Assembly: GCA_013399895.1 (NCBI GenBank)
Contig: VXBA01001826.1
Location: 3,574,236-3,638,235, forward strand
Reading direction: 5' to 3'
Length of the DNA stretch: 64,000 bases
DNA from: Serilophus lunatus
Lineage: Eukaryota; Chordata; Aves; Passeriformes; Eurylaimidae
Below the pieces are notes generated by a model. That model was not told the DNA's origin. It saw nothing but the letters and a program-made list of their open reading frames with translations, and ran no database searches. Shown piece after piece: positions 35,354-46,822 of this stretch. Position 1 is the stretch's first letter, and every line of letters starts with the position of its first letter. The translations under genes and the position numbers were made by a program.

Positions 35354-36661
35354 CTTCCTGCATCCAGACTGGTTCACTGAGAGGGAGAATCCATTGAGAA
35401 GTCCACAGCCATATTCACAGGGAATGTTTCCAGCTCCTTTCTCTGCTCCTGCTATTTAACTGCAGGAACAGCAGTTCCCAGCAGCACACACCACTGGGAG
35501 CTGTAGTTTGCATCCAACCTGGATCAGAGGGGCTTGAATTTCCTCAGTGCCATGTGGCGGGTGTTGAATGACCTGTGTGGAGTGATTGGCATCATTGCAA
35601 TAACACTGTGAATATGTGTTAGTCTGTATTTATCAAATGAGTTAATAAAGAAACTCATTTTCTGGGTTCCATGAGTTTTTCACTCTTTGGGAGATATGAA
35701 AAGTGCAGTAAATGAAGGCTGTCTCAGTTTTAATGGAAGTTTTGTGGAAATGTTTTCCAAAATGCCTGTGCTTTGGGTGATAGTGCAGCTGAATGGTGCA
35801 TTTGCTGGGTTCAAAGCTTTGGGAAAGGTCTGTTAGTCTGGGAAATGCTACATGAAGTGGGACATGAGGGAGCTTGGAGAAGTGCTGCTGAGCAGGTGGA
35901 CAAGGCAGAACATCCATCTGGATTCAAAAGGAGCACCAGGGGAGAGCAAGGGTCAGTTTGTAGCAAAGAGCCAGTGAGACCCACCCTACTGTATAGTTCC
36001 ACTGGAGAAATCCAGAGGGGTCTGAAGGTGGTGAGGTCCTTAATCCCAGAATATTCTGAGACCAGAATTAAGACTCAGGCTGAGCTGGGGGCAGTGCCCA
36101 GTCCCTGTGCTAATGCCCATGGACAAACACTCTGGGTTGCAAACAGCAGCTGTGGAAGTGTCAACCCCTTCTGTTCTCCACCTTCATCCAGAGGGCAGAG
36201 CCCTGCTGTTCTGGAGGGGAAATCCGAAATCTGGGAATTCGCTCCACCAAGGAGAGGTTTGGGCCAAGCAGCACTTGAGCCCACATGTTGTTTGGGAAGT
36301 TGCAGAAGGTGATGATGGGAAGGTTTTGAAGAGTGGGTGCCCTAATAATTTTTGGTGCATCCTGCTGAGCAAAGAATGGGTTCAGCAGAAATGATTCCAT
36401 GTTATTTTGGATCAGATGTGTTGTGTGCCAGAGCAGCACCTGGACATGGAGGTGGTTAAATTGAAGTCCAGGTCCATGGTACAGAGCCTGTGCAGCTGCC
36501 AGGTCCCTCAAAATCTTAGTGCCAGCAGTTGTCAGGCTCTCCCTCCTCTCTTGGCACAGACAGTCTTGGATGACTCTTGGATAAGAGTCCAAGTTGTGCT
36601 CAGGAAGAACAGAAAGGGAAGCTCAGGACTGCACTCACCTCTCCCACCTGCTTTGCTTTTT
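35354..36661. other. unique stretch with long overlapping frames
   Basis: Plus frame 35773-36312 (179 codons) and minus frame 36161-36592 (143 codons) overlap. Neither shows a domain, splice boundary or start context. Positions 35570-35730 are AT-rich. Confidence 0.45.
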
Positions 36662-36810
36662 TCATGGAAACACAGGATGGTTTGGCTTGGAAGGGACCTT
36701 AAAGCTCATTTCATTCCAACCCCTGCCACAGGCAGGGACACCTTCCACCATCCCAGCTTGGTCAGGGCCCCTTCCAGCCTGGCCTTGAGCACTTCCAGGG
36801 ATGGGGATGT
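36662..36810 (-). mobile_element. CR1 LINE 3' fragment, class I
   Basis: The antisense tail CATGGAAACACAGGATGGTT leads into GGAAGGGACCTTAAAGCTCA and CACAGGCAGGGACACCTTCC. It is truncated just inside the core at CACTTCCAGGGATGGGGATG. Confidence 0.92.
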
Positions 36811-38185
36811 TTCTTAGCTGTGTTTCTGCAGTTACCGTATGGAATTGTAGGATATACTCAGTGTTACCCTGCACACACCCTGTCCTACTCTGAAGGCAGC
36901 TGGGATGGATCTTGGTCTCACCTGGGCCTGCAGTTTGGGTGTTCCTGTGGTTGGTGGTGCCAGAAGGAGATGTCATGTTCCTCTCAGAGATTTTGAAGCT
37001 GGCTGGTGATTTTCATCAGGAATTTGGGGGGGAATGAAGGCTGTCTCACAGCAGCTTTGAGTTCCCACTGAAACCCCGGCAGATGAATGTACACATGAAC
37101 CTGTGGCCCGCTGCTCTGGTCATCCTTACTGGGATTATTTGGTTTACACAGGGTCTGGAAACATGAGCTTTGTGTCCAGTGCTGTCCCATATCACACTGG
37201 GAAAGGCAGTTGGGTGTCCAGGCTGGTCAGACCTCTTTCTGTAGGTATTCCATATAAAAAGGAAGAGCTCTTTATGTCCAGACTACATAATGTGCCTCCA
37301 AAACCCCCTGGATAGTTGAGGAAGTCGATGGGAAGTGTTCATTGTGCAGGACATTCACCTTTTTTTTTTTTTTGTAAGCAATAGCACCAAAATGTGGATT
37401 ATCAGGCAGAAAGGGAAAGCTGCTCCCCAGAGCTCCCAGCTGGGCCATTCAGCACTATCTGAGTTGGCAAAATCAGAGCTCAGCAAACACAGGTAAGGGT
37501 CAGGCAGCCTATGGAGTGCCTGGGAAATGCACAACAAAAGCCTCCTTGCACTCCCAATAAATTGGTCCCACAGGAGTTTTGCTTTGAAATTCTAATTGAT
37601 CCAGGGAAGACAATTATTTTTGGACTTTGAACTCATTAAAAAACCTCATCATTCATCCACAATGTCTTCCTGACACCTAATCAAAAGAAATGTAATGATC
37701 TTCCTAATGAACCTAACAGGAATGTTGTTGGGAATGTGTCTACTCCAAAATACCCAGCACTGCTTGGAGGAGTGCAAGGTGTTCATTAGCTTTGTTTATC
37801 AGTTACTAAGCACCTCTCAGGAGCTTCAGATGTTTCCAGACTTATGAGCAATTATTTTGGCATCTTCTTTTAATCACAGATTTTTATTTTCATAATTTCT
37901 CTTTTATAATTTAATTTCCAATATGTGGAATTTCATCGGTTGTGGAATTTTGTTGCTTTAAAACCTTCTTTTATACATGTGTAAAATAAGATATGGCAGT
38001 AAACCCCAGATTAAGAAATATTTTGAAAGTATTTTTAAAAATCAGTTTTAAACCAAGCTTTGAGTGCACAGACATTGAATTTCAGGGAATTCAGAGCATG
38101 ACAGGCCAGCAAACCCCCTGATACCCCTCATGTCAGAAGCATCTCTGTCCAAGAAAGCATTTTCTTGTGTAGCCAACTTCAATCA
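36811..38185. other. unique stretch, conserved-looking AT-rich half
   Basis: A 14-T run occurs at 37360-37373. Positions 37560-38060 are AT-rich, repeat-free and carry TCTAATTGATCC, CACCTAATCAAAAG and TTCCTAATGAACC. These resemble homeodomain-type sites in non-coding DNA. Confidence 0.4.
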
Positions 38186-38375
38186 TATAGAGCCACAGGA
38201 TGCTTTGGGTTGGAAGGGATCTTAAAGATTTTCTTGTTCCAACTCCTTCCCTGGGCAGGGACACCTCCCACTGTCCCAGGCTGCTCCAACCTGCCCTTGG
38301 ACACTTCCAGGGATGGGGCAGCCACAGCTTCTCTGGGCACCCTGTGCCAGGGCGTGCCCACCCTCTTCAGAGAGA
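38186..38375 (-). mobile_element. CR1 LINE 3' fragment, class I
   Basis: The antisense copy runs from ATAGAGCCACAGGATGCTTT through CCCACTGTCCCAGGCTGCTC and the core to GCGTGCCCACCCTCTTCAGA. The core is essentially unmutated relative to the copies at 42.4 and 48.2 kb. Confidence 0.94.
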
Positions 38376-39435
38376 GAAGATAGTTTTACTCGGGAGAGTC
38401 TTGAATGAGATGAAATTTTGGGGGAAAAATTACATTTCCTACTCAAACTTGGCAGACTTAAAAGGCCTTGTTCTGAATTGCCTTGTAGTGGTGAGTTCTC
38501 AGGAGCAAGTGATACCACACTTAGCCCATGTCATGGCTGCACACAGACATACCCTGACTTTGGGGAGCTGGAGTTGCCTCTAATCAAACCCTGTATGTCC
38601 CAAAGTGCCATGTTTCATCCCAAATCACCCTGTTGTGCTAACCCTGAGCTCACGAGGAGCCTAAAATACAGACACACAATTTCCACTGAAAATCAAAAGG
38701 TTTATAAATCCTTTGGTACTTTGAAAGTCCTGCTACTTCTGTAGTGATTTCTTAACTTAGGGTTGTCCCCTTGCAGTGTTTTCCAGAGGGTGAATAAAGC
38801 CGAATAAAGTCATCCTGGTGCTTCCTTAGGGGCTAATCCTGCTGCACTGAAGTCAAGAGTGAATTGACTCCTGGAGGAGCAGGGCAGAACCTGGAATTCC
38901 ACAAGCAGCTGGTGCTGCTGAAGCTCGTGCAGAGCAACTTTTAGTCTCAGTTCCTGGACTTTCCAGCTGAGCTTTCAGCACAGGCTGAGCTCTTCCTTGA
39001 TACTGGTGGATCTAAGTGAGTATGAAATGTGAGTGGAGTGGCAGGAAGAGGTTCAGCCCCCACACTCTGCCAGGCACCAGAGGGTCTGGGCAGGAGGAAA
39101 TGTGTGACTGTGGGTTTTCTCAGGTATAATGAACTGGGACTGAAAGGTTTTCTGCAACTGTTCAAAATCTCTTGTAGTTCTCTGATGTCTAACAAGGGTT
39201 TTTTCCTATTGGAGTCTTACCCAAGAGGGTTGTTAAGACCTTCTTAGAGATGTTCTCTTCACAGCCACTCATTTTTATGGAATTGAGAGGACTTTACATC
39301 TAAGATGCAGTAGCATGAACAGCTCTCAGGTTTGGCAGGAGCAGGTTTGGAATATGCACATTGTCCCAGTCTCATCCTTCTGTCCTGGATTTCATCCCTG
39401 TCATGAGGCCAAGGGTGATGTCCTTGGCCCATGGT
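38376..39435. other. unique stretch
   Basis: A GTGAGTATG donor-like site occurs near 39016 without an open upstream exon. No repeat was recognised. Confidence 0.45.
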
Positions 39436-39580
39436 GTCAAGGACAACAAGAAGGTCTTTTTAAAATACATCAGTAACAGAAGGAATACTAAGGATAATGC
39501 AGGGCCATTCCTAAATGGAAGGAGACCCTGGTGACAGAGGACAGAGAAAAGTCAGATGCACTGAGTGCCTTCTTTGACCA
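39436..39580 (+). mobile_element. CR1 ORF2 internal remnant (linker before reverse transcriptase)
   Basis: Plus-strand translation gives VKDNKKVFLKYISNRRNTKD followed by a PFLNG motif. After one frameshift near 39520-39528 it gives LVTEDREKSDALSAFF. This is the characteristic LINE/CR1 region between the endonuclease and the reverse transcriptase. There is no 3' tail nearby, so it is an internal remnant of an older copy and cannot encode a functional protein. Confidence 0.85.
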
Positions 39581-41727
39581 ATCTGCTCTGACAAAACCAG
39601 CCCTCAGGGTTGTCTGACCCAGGAGAAAAGGAATGTTGGAGGATGATCCTGGGAACCACTACAATTCTACATAGAGATGGGAAAAGAAGTGGTTCCTGGA
39701 AACCCACCCAGACCCTGGAGAGACACATCTCCCAGCATTTGGTGACCCTCCACTGCAGGTGTGGGGTCACCTTCTCCTCGCTGGGCACAGCAGAAGGTCT
39801 CCCCCCCACTTCCCTCAGCTGTGCCATGACTCACCCAGCAGCACTTTGCCCCAAATCCTCCCAGAGACCCCCACCCTGTGTCACCAGGGCTGTGGAGGTG
39901 GGGACACATCCCACAGGTCCCTGAGGGAAGGATGGGGTGGGATGTGTGTTGGGTTTCCTGTGTGGCTGCCCTGGATCTCCTGCTCTCAGCAGAGCTTGGA
40001 CATGTGTCACCATGAGGTGCCTGGCCCCAAATGGGACCCCAACAGACTTGTTTCACAGAGGTCCTCAGGAGGGATGTTTGTATTTCCTCCTAATACCTTT
40101 CCACTCAAACAAAGGCACTCTGCCTGCTTGCCACTAATCCTCAGGCTGGGTGCCTGTGAGTGCACATACAAATCAGGTCAGGAAACAGAAAATGACACTT
40201 TTTAAAGGGAAAAATGCTCATAAATCTCATGAGGTTTCCTCCCTCTGCCCCTGCCTGTAAGTGCTGCCAATGCTAGGAAGCAGCAGGACTCTCCCTTCTG
40301 GAGCCTGAGCTTCTCAGAATGATGAAAATCCCTCAGTGGCAAATCCAAAAATGCTGAGGGCTGGGAGAGTGTGAAGGGCTGGGCAGATGCACGTTGTCAT
40401 GTGCAGGGTCAGGGAGCCCTGAGGGGTGAGGGGATGGGTGGATGGATGGGTGGATGGATGGATGGATGGGTGGATGGGTGGATGGATGGATGGATGGATG
40501 GATGGATGGATGGATGGATGGATGGATGGATGGATGGATGGATGGATGTCCCTGCTCTTGGAGGACAAGCCATGGGGCTGGAAAATGCAGAGCTGCCCCT
40601 CACCATCCCGGGGTTAGGAAGGTATTTCCTCCTGGATATGGACACAAAGGGAAGGTTGACCCAAGGACTGTCTTTGGGGATGTTGTTTGTTCTCCCTTGG
40701 AACAGTGATGCCTGATTTTGTTTTGTAGTTCTTGTCTGGATGTCTTTACCCAGACAAATGAATTCTTTTTTGGCCTCTGTAAGAGTGTGAGTGATTCAGC
40801 AAAGTGCTGTGGAAGATAAGAGAGCACAGATGAACATCAGATCACATCCAGGCTGCTGTTGGCTGTCTCCAGCAACTGATACCCATCTGAGCCCTGCCAG
40901 CCCTCACCAAGAGAGAGATTGTCCCCAGATAAACAGCTGGGTCCCCTTCAATGATCCCTTTGTCTGATCCCACTCATCCTGTATAAAGCCCCAACCTACT
41001 TATATTTCCTCTAAATGGAGACATTTCTCACACACATCCCACTGCAAAGCAGCAGCATTATCCATGTGTGCTTGGGCACAAAACCCTCAGATATATTTGG
41101 AGCATCTGACATTTTCCCAAGAATAAACAGTGGGAGAGTTGTGAAATGTTTGCAAACTTTTCCTTCCCACTTCCTAACCTCCATGCTAATAACTAAATAG
41201 CCAGTCCGTTAATTAAATGTCTATGAATTAATTTAAATGTTAATGTTTTTTTATTATTTTGAAAGAAAAAAATAACAAACAGTAAAATTTCCCTCCCCAG
41301 CTGATGCAGTGACTCTGCCCCTTCATGCTGCCATCTTGGTCACTTTGTTCTTTTCATCTTGTTGAGAAGTTTGCCCTGCTCTCACACTCTCTGCTGGTGG
41401 CTTGAGTGGCTGAACTGTTTTTTAAGCAGGAGTTAATAAGGCTTACTCTGATCTGGGAGGACTGAGTGAGCCCACAGTGTGCCCAAGGGAAGAATGAACA
41501 GAGCTCTCTGAGGCAGGACCTGTCCTCTCCTTATGCCTCATTTGCCATCTTGGCCTCACATCCTTTACTGGGGCTCCCAAAAGCCCCATAATCAATAACC
41601 AACAATCAACTGGAATGTGGTACTTTAAACTAAAATCTAAAAAAAGAAGCAGTGCTGGACAAGTCCACCTTACTCCTCAGTGCTAAGCAGAAAGGAAATT
41701 GGTTTTCCCATAATTTTATCATAATTT
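39581..41727. other. unique stretch around a microsatellite
   Basis: The GGAT array is annotated separately. Positions 41140-41300 are AT-rich with GTTAATTAAATG and GAATTAATTTAAATG. No exon was recognised. Confidence 0.5.
40431..40548 (+). repeat. GGAT tetranucleotide microsatellite
   Basis: About 118 bp of GGAT units (phase variant GATG). Interspersed GGGT units lie in the first half and the second half is pure. The tetramer keeps several frames open on both strands, which explains the WMDG- and HPSI-type pseudo-proteins here. Confidence 0.97.
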
Positions 41728-41820
41728 TTGTGTGGATGTGGCACTTGGGGACATAGTTAGTGTTGGACTCAATGGTCTTAGAGGGCTTTTCCAACCTAAA
41801 TAATTGCATGATTCTATAAC
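41728..41820 (+). mobile_element. short CR1 3' fragment, class III
   Basis: TGTGGATGTGGCACTTGGGG and GGACATAGTTAG are followed by TTGGACTCAATGGTCTTAGA and CTTTTCCAACCTAAATAATT. It ends ATGATTCTATAA. The GGCAGTGCTGGG block is deleted. Confidence 0.9.
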
Positions 41821-42433
41821 TAGATTCAAGCTTGGTCCAGTTCTCTGTTAAGAGTGTTTCTTCTGGCCCCAGTTTGTCCTGGAAAATACTGTTAGCTTTG
41901 CTTTTCCCTCCTGGATTTGGGATCAGAACGATGGTCCTGGCAAACACATCCCAAGGAGCACCTGGGCTGTTCCCATGGCCACAGCACTAATGGATCAGGT
42001 TGTAGGAGTCAAAGCAACCCCTAAGAGAAAGAAATCAGGGAAAGGGATTATTAAATGTTATTTTGTTGTTATTATTGCTGCTTGCTTCATCTGTGGAGCT
42101 GCTGCAGGGTGGGAAGGGGCAGCAGCCCAGGGTGGGACAGGCAGGTTGAGCTGTGCTGCCCTGGAATTGCTCGTGGGAAGGGCCTGGCTCTGGCTGATAA
42201 CAATCTCTGTGCAGAAATCCCAGCCCCAGCCCTGCTCCTTTTCCAGCACCTGAGGGGTGTCTGTCTGCAAGTGTCACCCCACAGGAGAACACTTTCTTCA
42301 GCCCATTGGACAGGTGGGAAAAGCAAAGCTCAGAATTGCTGAGGGCTCACCTGGGTCCCCAGGGGGAAGAGGCAGAACCAGCAACCAGTTCATGGGTCTC
42401 AGTCAGGGCTGGGTTCATTTCCTTCCACTGAGC
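41821..42433. other. unique stretch
   Basis: Positions 42000-42090 are AT-rich (GGATTATTAAATGTTATTTT). Open frames on both strands overlap and have no domain. Confidence 0.45.
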
Positions 42434-42958
42434 ACAGAATCATATTCTGGAATCCCAGAACGGTTTGGTTTGGAAGGGACCTTAAAGATCATCCCATTCC
42501 ACCCCCTGCCATGGGCAGGGACACCTCCCACTTCCCAGGTTACTCCAACCTGCCCTTGGACACTTCCAGGGATGGGGCAGCCACAGCTTCTCTGGGCACC
42601 CTGTGCCAGGGCCTGGCCACCCTCACAGGGAGGAATTCCCTTCCACTATCCCATCTATCTAACCCTGCCCTCCTTCAGCTTGAAGAAATTCCCCCTTGGC
42701 CTGTCATTCCATGCCCTTGTCTAAAGTCCCTCTCCAGCTCTCTTGCAGCCCCTCTAAGCACGGGAAGGGGCTCTAAGGTCTCCCTGGGGCCTTCTCTTCT
42801 CCAGGTGAACACCCCCAGCTCTCCCAGGCTCTCTCCAGAGCAGAGGAGCTCCAGCCCCTGGAGCATCTCCTTTGAATCTGCTACAACAGCCCCATGTCCT
42901 TCTCGTGCTGAGGACCCCAGAACTGGACTCTGTGCTCCAGGTGGGGTCTGGTGAGTGG
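42434..42958 (-). mobile_element. long CR1 LINE 3' fragment, class I
   Basis: The antisense copy runs from CAGAATCATATTCTGGAATC through the core, GTCATTCCATGCCCTTGTCT and the ORF2 C-terminus, to GGACTCTGTGCTCCAGGTGG. Positions 42692-42857 match 23071-23236 without a single difference. Confidence 0.95.
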
Positions 42959-43669
42959 ACAAGTTGGTGCCCTTGGATATAATTAAGGTTTTAGACTGTT
43001 TTGGCCTTGGAAGAGTTTTTTCCAAGATTCTGTCTGGAATCTTGGGAGGATCTGAGCCAGTTTTTCTAAGTGGGATTCCTTAATCCAGCAGTAAATGGGG
43101 CATCCCTGGTACAGCCAGTGTCTAACCCATTAGAGAGAGATCCCCTCTCTGCTTATTTACCTCAGTCAGTGCTTATGAAAGAAAAAGAAATGCTGTGGGA
43201 TTCCCTCCCTAATGAATAGAGCCGTGTGTGCGTGAATGTAGTGCAGCATCTTACAAGTCCATCTCAGTAGTTTTTAGGTCTGAGAATGAAAGTTATAATG
43301 AGGAAAATATTGATTTCCCATAAAAGGGCTTTAATCAAATGCCCTGACACCCCAAGGGGGACAGAGCTCTGCTACAACACCAAATTGCACTTCATACACC
43401 ATCTATTTTTCAAACACTGTATAAATGAGCCTGCCCAGTGGATGTATGAGAGTTCCCAGATGTCATACATCACAGGGAACAGGGGGAGCTGGAAGGAGAG
43501 CCAGTGCTGCCTGGCTTAGGAAGGGGATGTTCTGGCAAACACACCAGGGAGCTGTGGGGAGAGCAAGGCTTGTTCTCCCCACAGTCAGATAAGGTCTGGC
43601 AGGAGGTGCTTGTTCAGGACTTTAAAGTCCTCATGGCCCTGTTCCTCCTGGAGTGAAGGTATTTGATTT
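42959..43669. other. unique, conserved-looking stretch
   Basis: Positions 43150-43440 carry CTCCCTAATGAATAGAGC, AGTTATAATGAGG, and GGGCTTTAATCAAATGCC in CpG-poor, repeat-free DNA. This resembles conserved non-coding sequence. Confidence 0.35.
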
Positions 43670-43885
43670 TTCCTTGGGGCTCTGAGGTCTCCCTGGAGCC
43701 CTCTCCAGGCTGAACAACCCAAATTCTCCCAGCCTGTCTCCAGAGCAGAGGGGGGCCAGCTCTGGAAACATCTTTGTGGCCTCTTCTGAACTTGCTCCAG
43801 CAGCTCCATGTCCTTGTTATTGTGTTGGCCCCAGAACTTGGAAGACAAACACCTCTCTGAGTCTGGGGTTTGATCTGTGACAACA
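43670..43885 (-). mobile_element. internal CR1 fragment lacking its 3' end
   Basis: The antisense ORF2 C-terminus is readable: CTGAGGTCTCCCTGGAGCCC, CTCTCCAGGCTGAACAACCC, CAGCCTGTCTCCAGAGCAGA and TTGCTCCAGCAGCTCCATGT. The minus frame reads ELLEQVQKRPQRCFQSW. The tail half of the element is absent, pointing to a later deletion. Confidence 0.9.
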
Positions 43886-45059
43886 CCATGGCAAAAAGGA
43901 CTCAGCAAGTGGCTCAGGAGTCAGCACATCTGAGTGGAGCTTCAAGGTGATGCTGTTGACCCTGAGGTTCTCACTTCACTTGAGGAAAATAACAGCATTG
44001 GAGACCCAGATGAAAGCTTTGCCTTCTGGAGCCATTTCAGGCATTTCTGGAGCCAGTCAGTCTCAGCAACTTGCATTATTAGCTTTAGCTTTCATTGCTT
44101 CCATATTTCCTTCCCCCTACCCCCTTCTGCCTCACCTCACCCTACAGTTGGGAAGTTGTTATTTATGTTTTGGCTTAAATCAAATTGCTTTGGCTTTGTA
44201 GCAGGGAGCCAGAAAATATTAACACCAGGGACTCAGTATTCTGGAGGGGCACTGCTTGCTTGCTGAGTATTTATTTATCCATCCTGCAGGAGGGGAGGGT
44301 GTGCAGTGTCTGTGCCTCCTGGTCCTGCCAGGAGCATCCTCCCAGCCCAGTCTCACCCTCCGGATGGAGCTGGGTGCCTGTGACAGGGCTCGTCCAGGAG
44401 TTATCTGAACTGCTGTTGGTTTGATTAGAGCAGTTTGTCCTTCCCTGCCACACATAATTCCTGTTATGATGGCTCATTTTTCTTGGCTGTAAGTAGAATT
44501 GCAGAAAACAGATAAGTTGTCTTGCTCTTCCCCTCTGATGAATCGCTGCTCCCTCCCCATGTCCTGCCTCCTCTGGGCTCACTGTCGGCTGCTCCACAAT
44601 AAATATTTCCTGTGCCCAGTGCTCTGTAAATCTCTCCCAGAGCCTAGAAAGTTTTAGAAGTGCTCTGTCAAGTCACACTGTCGTGGTTGTTGGAGCCCAA
44701 AGCAGGAGTGTTTCAGCCTCCCCTCTGAATCACCAGCTTTTCTCTGCTCAGGCTGAGCAAGGCTGAGCTCTGCTGGCCCCAGGTGGAATCCATGCACACA
44801 CCCTGGGCATGTTTGGAATCAGAGGGGCACAGAAACCACCCCCAGTGCTGCTCCTGAGGGACCAGGGCACTCAGTGTGCTCAGCCAGGGATGGCCAGTGA
44901 CATCCAGCTCTTGCAGTGGGGACACCCATGGTGTGATGATGGAAGGTGCTGCCCCTGTGGCATCCAGCTCTTGCAATGGAATGTCACTGCCTTCACACCC
45001 CCTGTGCTCCCCAGAGCCATCAGCAACGTCTCTGGGACAGCTGGAGAGTGTCCATAAAG
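43886..45059. other. unique stretch
   Basis: Positions 44060-44110 and 44140-44200 are TAAT- and TTA-rich. CATCCAGCTCTTGCA occurs twice in 44890-44980 as a diverged short duplication. No exon is supported. Confidence 0.45.
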
Positions 45060-45562
45060 CAACAGAATCCTTGAGTCATTTATTTTGGAAAAGCCCTCTG
45101 AGACCATTGAGTCCAACCATTCCCCCAGCACTGCCAAGGCCACCACTGTCCCATGTCCCCTGGTGCCACATCCACACACCCTGTGAGCACCTCCAGTGCC
45201 TGACCACACTCTCAGTGAAGAAATTTCCCCCAATATCCAATCTAAAACTCCCCTGCCACAACCTGAGGCTGCCTCCTCTCATCCTGTCCCTTGTTCCCTG
45301 GGAGCAGAGCCCAACCCTCCTGTCAGGGAGCTGGGGAAAGCCAGAAGGTCCCTCTTGAACCTCCTTTTCTCCAGGCTGAGCCCTCCCCCGAGCAGCTCCT
45401 GGGGCTCCAGACCCTTCCCCAGCTCCATTCCCTTCCCTGGACACACTCCAGCCCCTCAATGTCTTTCTTGTCATGAGAAGCCCAAAACTGGCCCCAGGGT
45501 TTGAGGTGTGGCCTCAGCAGTGCCCAGCACAGGGGAACAATCACTGTCCTGGGCCTGCTGCT
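45060..45562 (-). mobile_element. long CR1 LINE 3' fragment, class III
   Basis: The antisense copy runs from TTGGAAAAGCCCTCTGAGAC through CCCAGCACTGCCAAGGCCAC, AGTGAAGAAATTTCCCCCAA and CATCCTGTCCCTTGTTCCCT, then TTTTCTCCAGGCTGAGCCCT. It reaches CAATGTCTTTCTTGTCATGA in ORF2. It is about 500 bp with the tail slightly decayed. Confidence 0.94.
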
Positions 45563-46745
45563 GATCAATTGGTGACAACCAATTTATTATTTTTGCTGAT
45601 AACTTGATGACAACCCTAGAAATAAATCAGGAGCCACTCACAAAGCAGCAAAGTCATGCACCTCCAAAATTTGGGTCATGATGGAGAGCCAGCCCAGGAG
45701 CACTGCTAGAGGGTGGCTACAGGGACTAGTGATTTTTCTGCAGGACTGAACCACAGACCAGATGAGGGGACACAGCCCTTCTTTGCAAGGCACAGAGCAA
45801 CTGATCCCAGGGACAGTCTGGCTCCAGGGACCTTGGGATCATGGCCAGGCTGCTGGGAACTCGAAACCCCAGTGGAAACCCTTGCTGCCACATCCTGGGC
45901 TTCTTGGATGGGATTTTGGAATTTAATTGAACACCTGAAACCACTGAATTCTATTGACAGCCCTAATCTGTCTTAATTTAACTTTGCATAGGGTTTTTGT
46001 AATGTAAGTGGGTTAACAGGTTTAATATTCCAGTTCGTGCCCTCTGGCATGGGGCTGGTTCATTATGGCTTGTGGCATTGCAGGAAGGCTGAACTACAGA
46101 AAAACATCAGGATTTCCAGCTCTCAGCACCCCTGTTGCTACTGGAAAACAAAATCTGAGTTCTCAGTTTGCAGTGGGCTGGTTGTGCTGGTTCCAGCTGG
46201 GAGCCAAGAGCCTCTGGAGGGCTGAGGGGGGTTTAGCTCTGCTGCTGCTCTCAGTGTTGGTGCTTCCAGGGGTGTTCCTTGGTGGGACTGCACATCACAC
46301 ACCTGCCAGTTGCAGCAGGAGACCTCATGCTGTGGGAAGGGAAAGATTGGATCAACACTTTGGGGATGTAGATGTTGTCTGGTGAGAATCTGGCTGTGTC
46401 TTTATGAATCAGTTCAAAACACTTCTGTACATCTCAGATTGGCAACCAGTCAGAAGTGTCACAAGGTTGATTGTTAAGAGACAAATCCCTCTCAGTTGTT
46501 CCTCCCCTTTAGGTGTCATGTTTGCTCCCTACTCTGCACCAAAGTTACCTGGATTTGGGTGGATTGTGTAGCAGGAATGTGTGGCTCCAGCTCTGCTCTC
46601 TGAGACATAAGTTGTTTACAGACAAATACATCAAAAATCATTTAAAAAGGCTTTTTGCCAGGCCATTCTCCTCCTCCTCCTGATCCAGCCCATGAAGTAA
46701 TTCAGAGGAGCTCTGGGGATGGTGGGTGGTCCCAGTGCCATCACT
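45563..46745. other. unique stretch
   Basis: It begins with a short direct repeat of TTGGTGACAACCAAT and TTGATGACAACC at 45570-45616. No further repeat or exon was recognised. Confidence 0.45.
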
Positions 46746-46822
46746 GCAGGGCTCTGCCCATGGCAGCAGGTGGAATGAGATGACCTTTAAGGTCCCTCCC
46801 AACCCATTCCTTGGTTTTATGG
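46746..46822 (+). mobile_element. very short CR1 3' tail, class I
   Basis: CTGCCCATGGCAGCAGGTGG, ATGACCTTTAAGGTCCCTCC and CAACCCATTCCTTGGTTTTAT form the last ~75 bp. The terminal ATTCTATG is altered. Confidence 0.85.

Noticed and set aside
35773..36592. Overlapping plus (179 codons) and minus (143 codons) frames
   Set aside because: They contradict each other, carry no domain, and neither has splice or start support.
40314..40715. Repeat-protein-like frames on both strands
   Set aside because: They are direct translation of the GGAT microsatellite.
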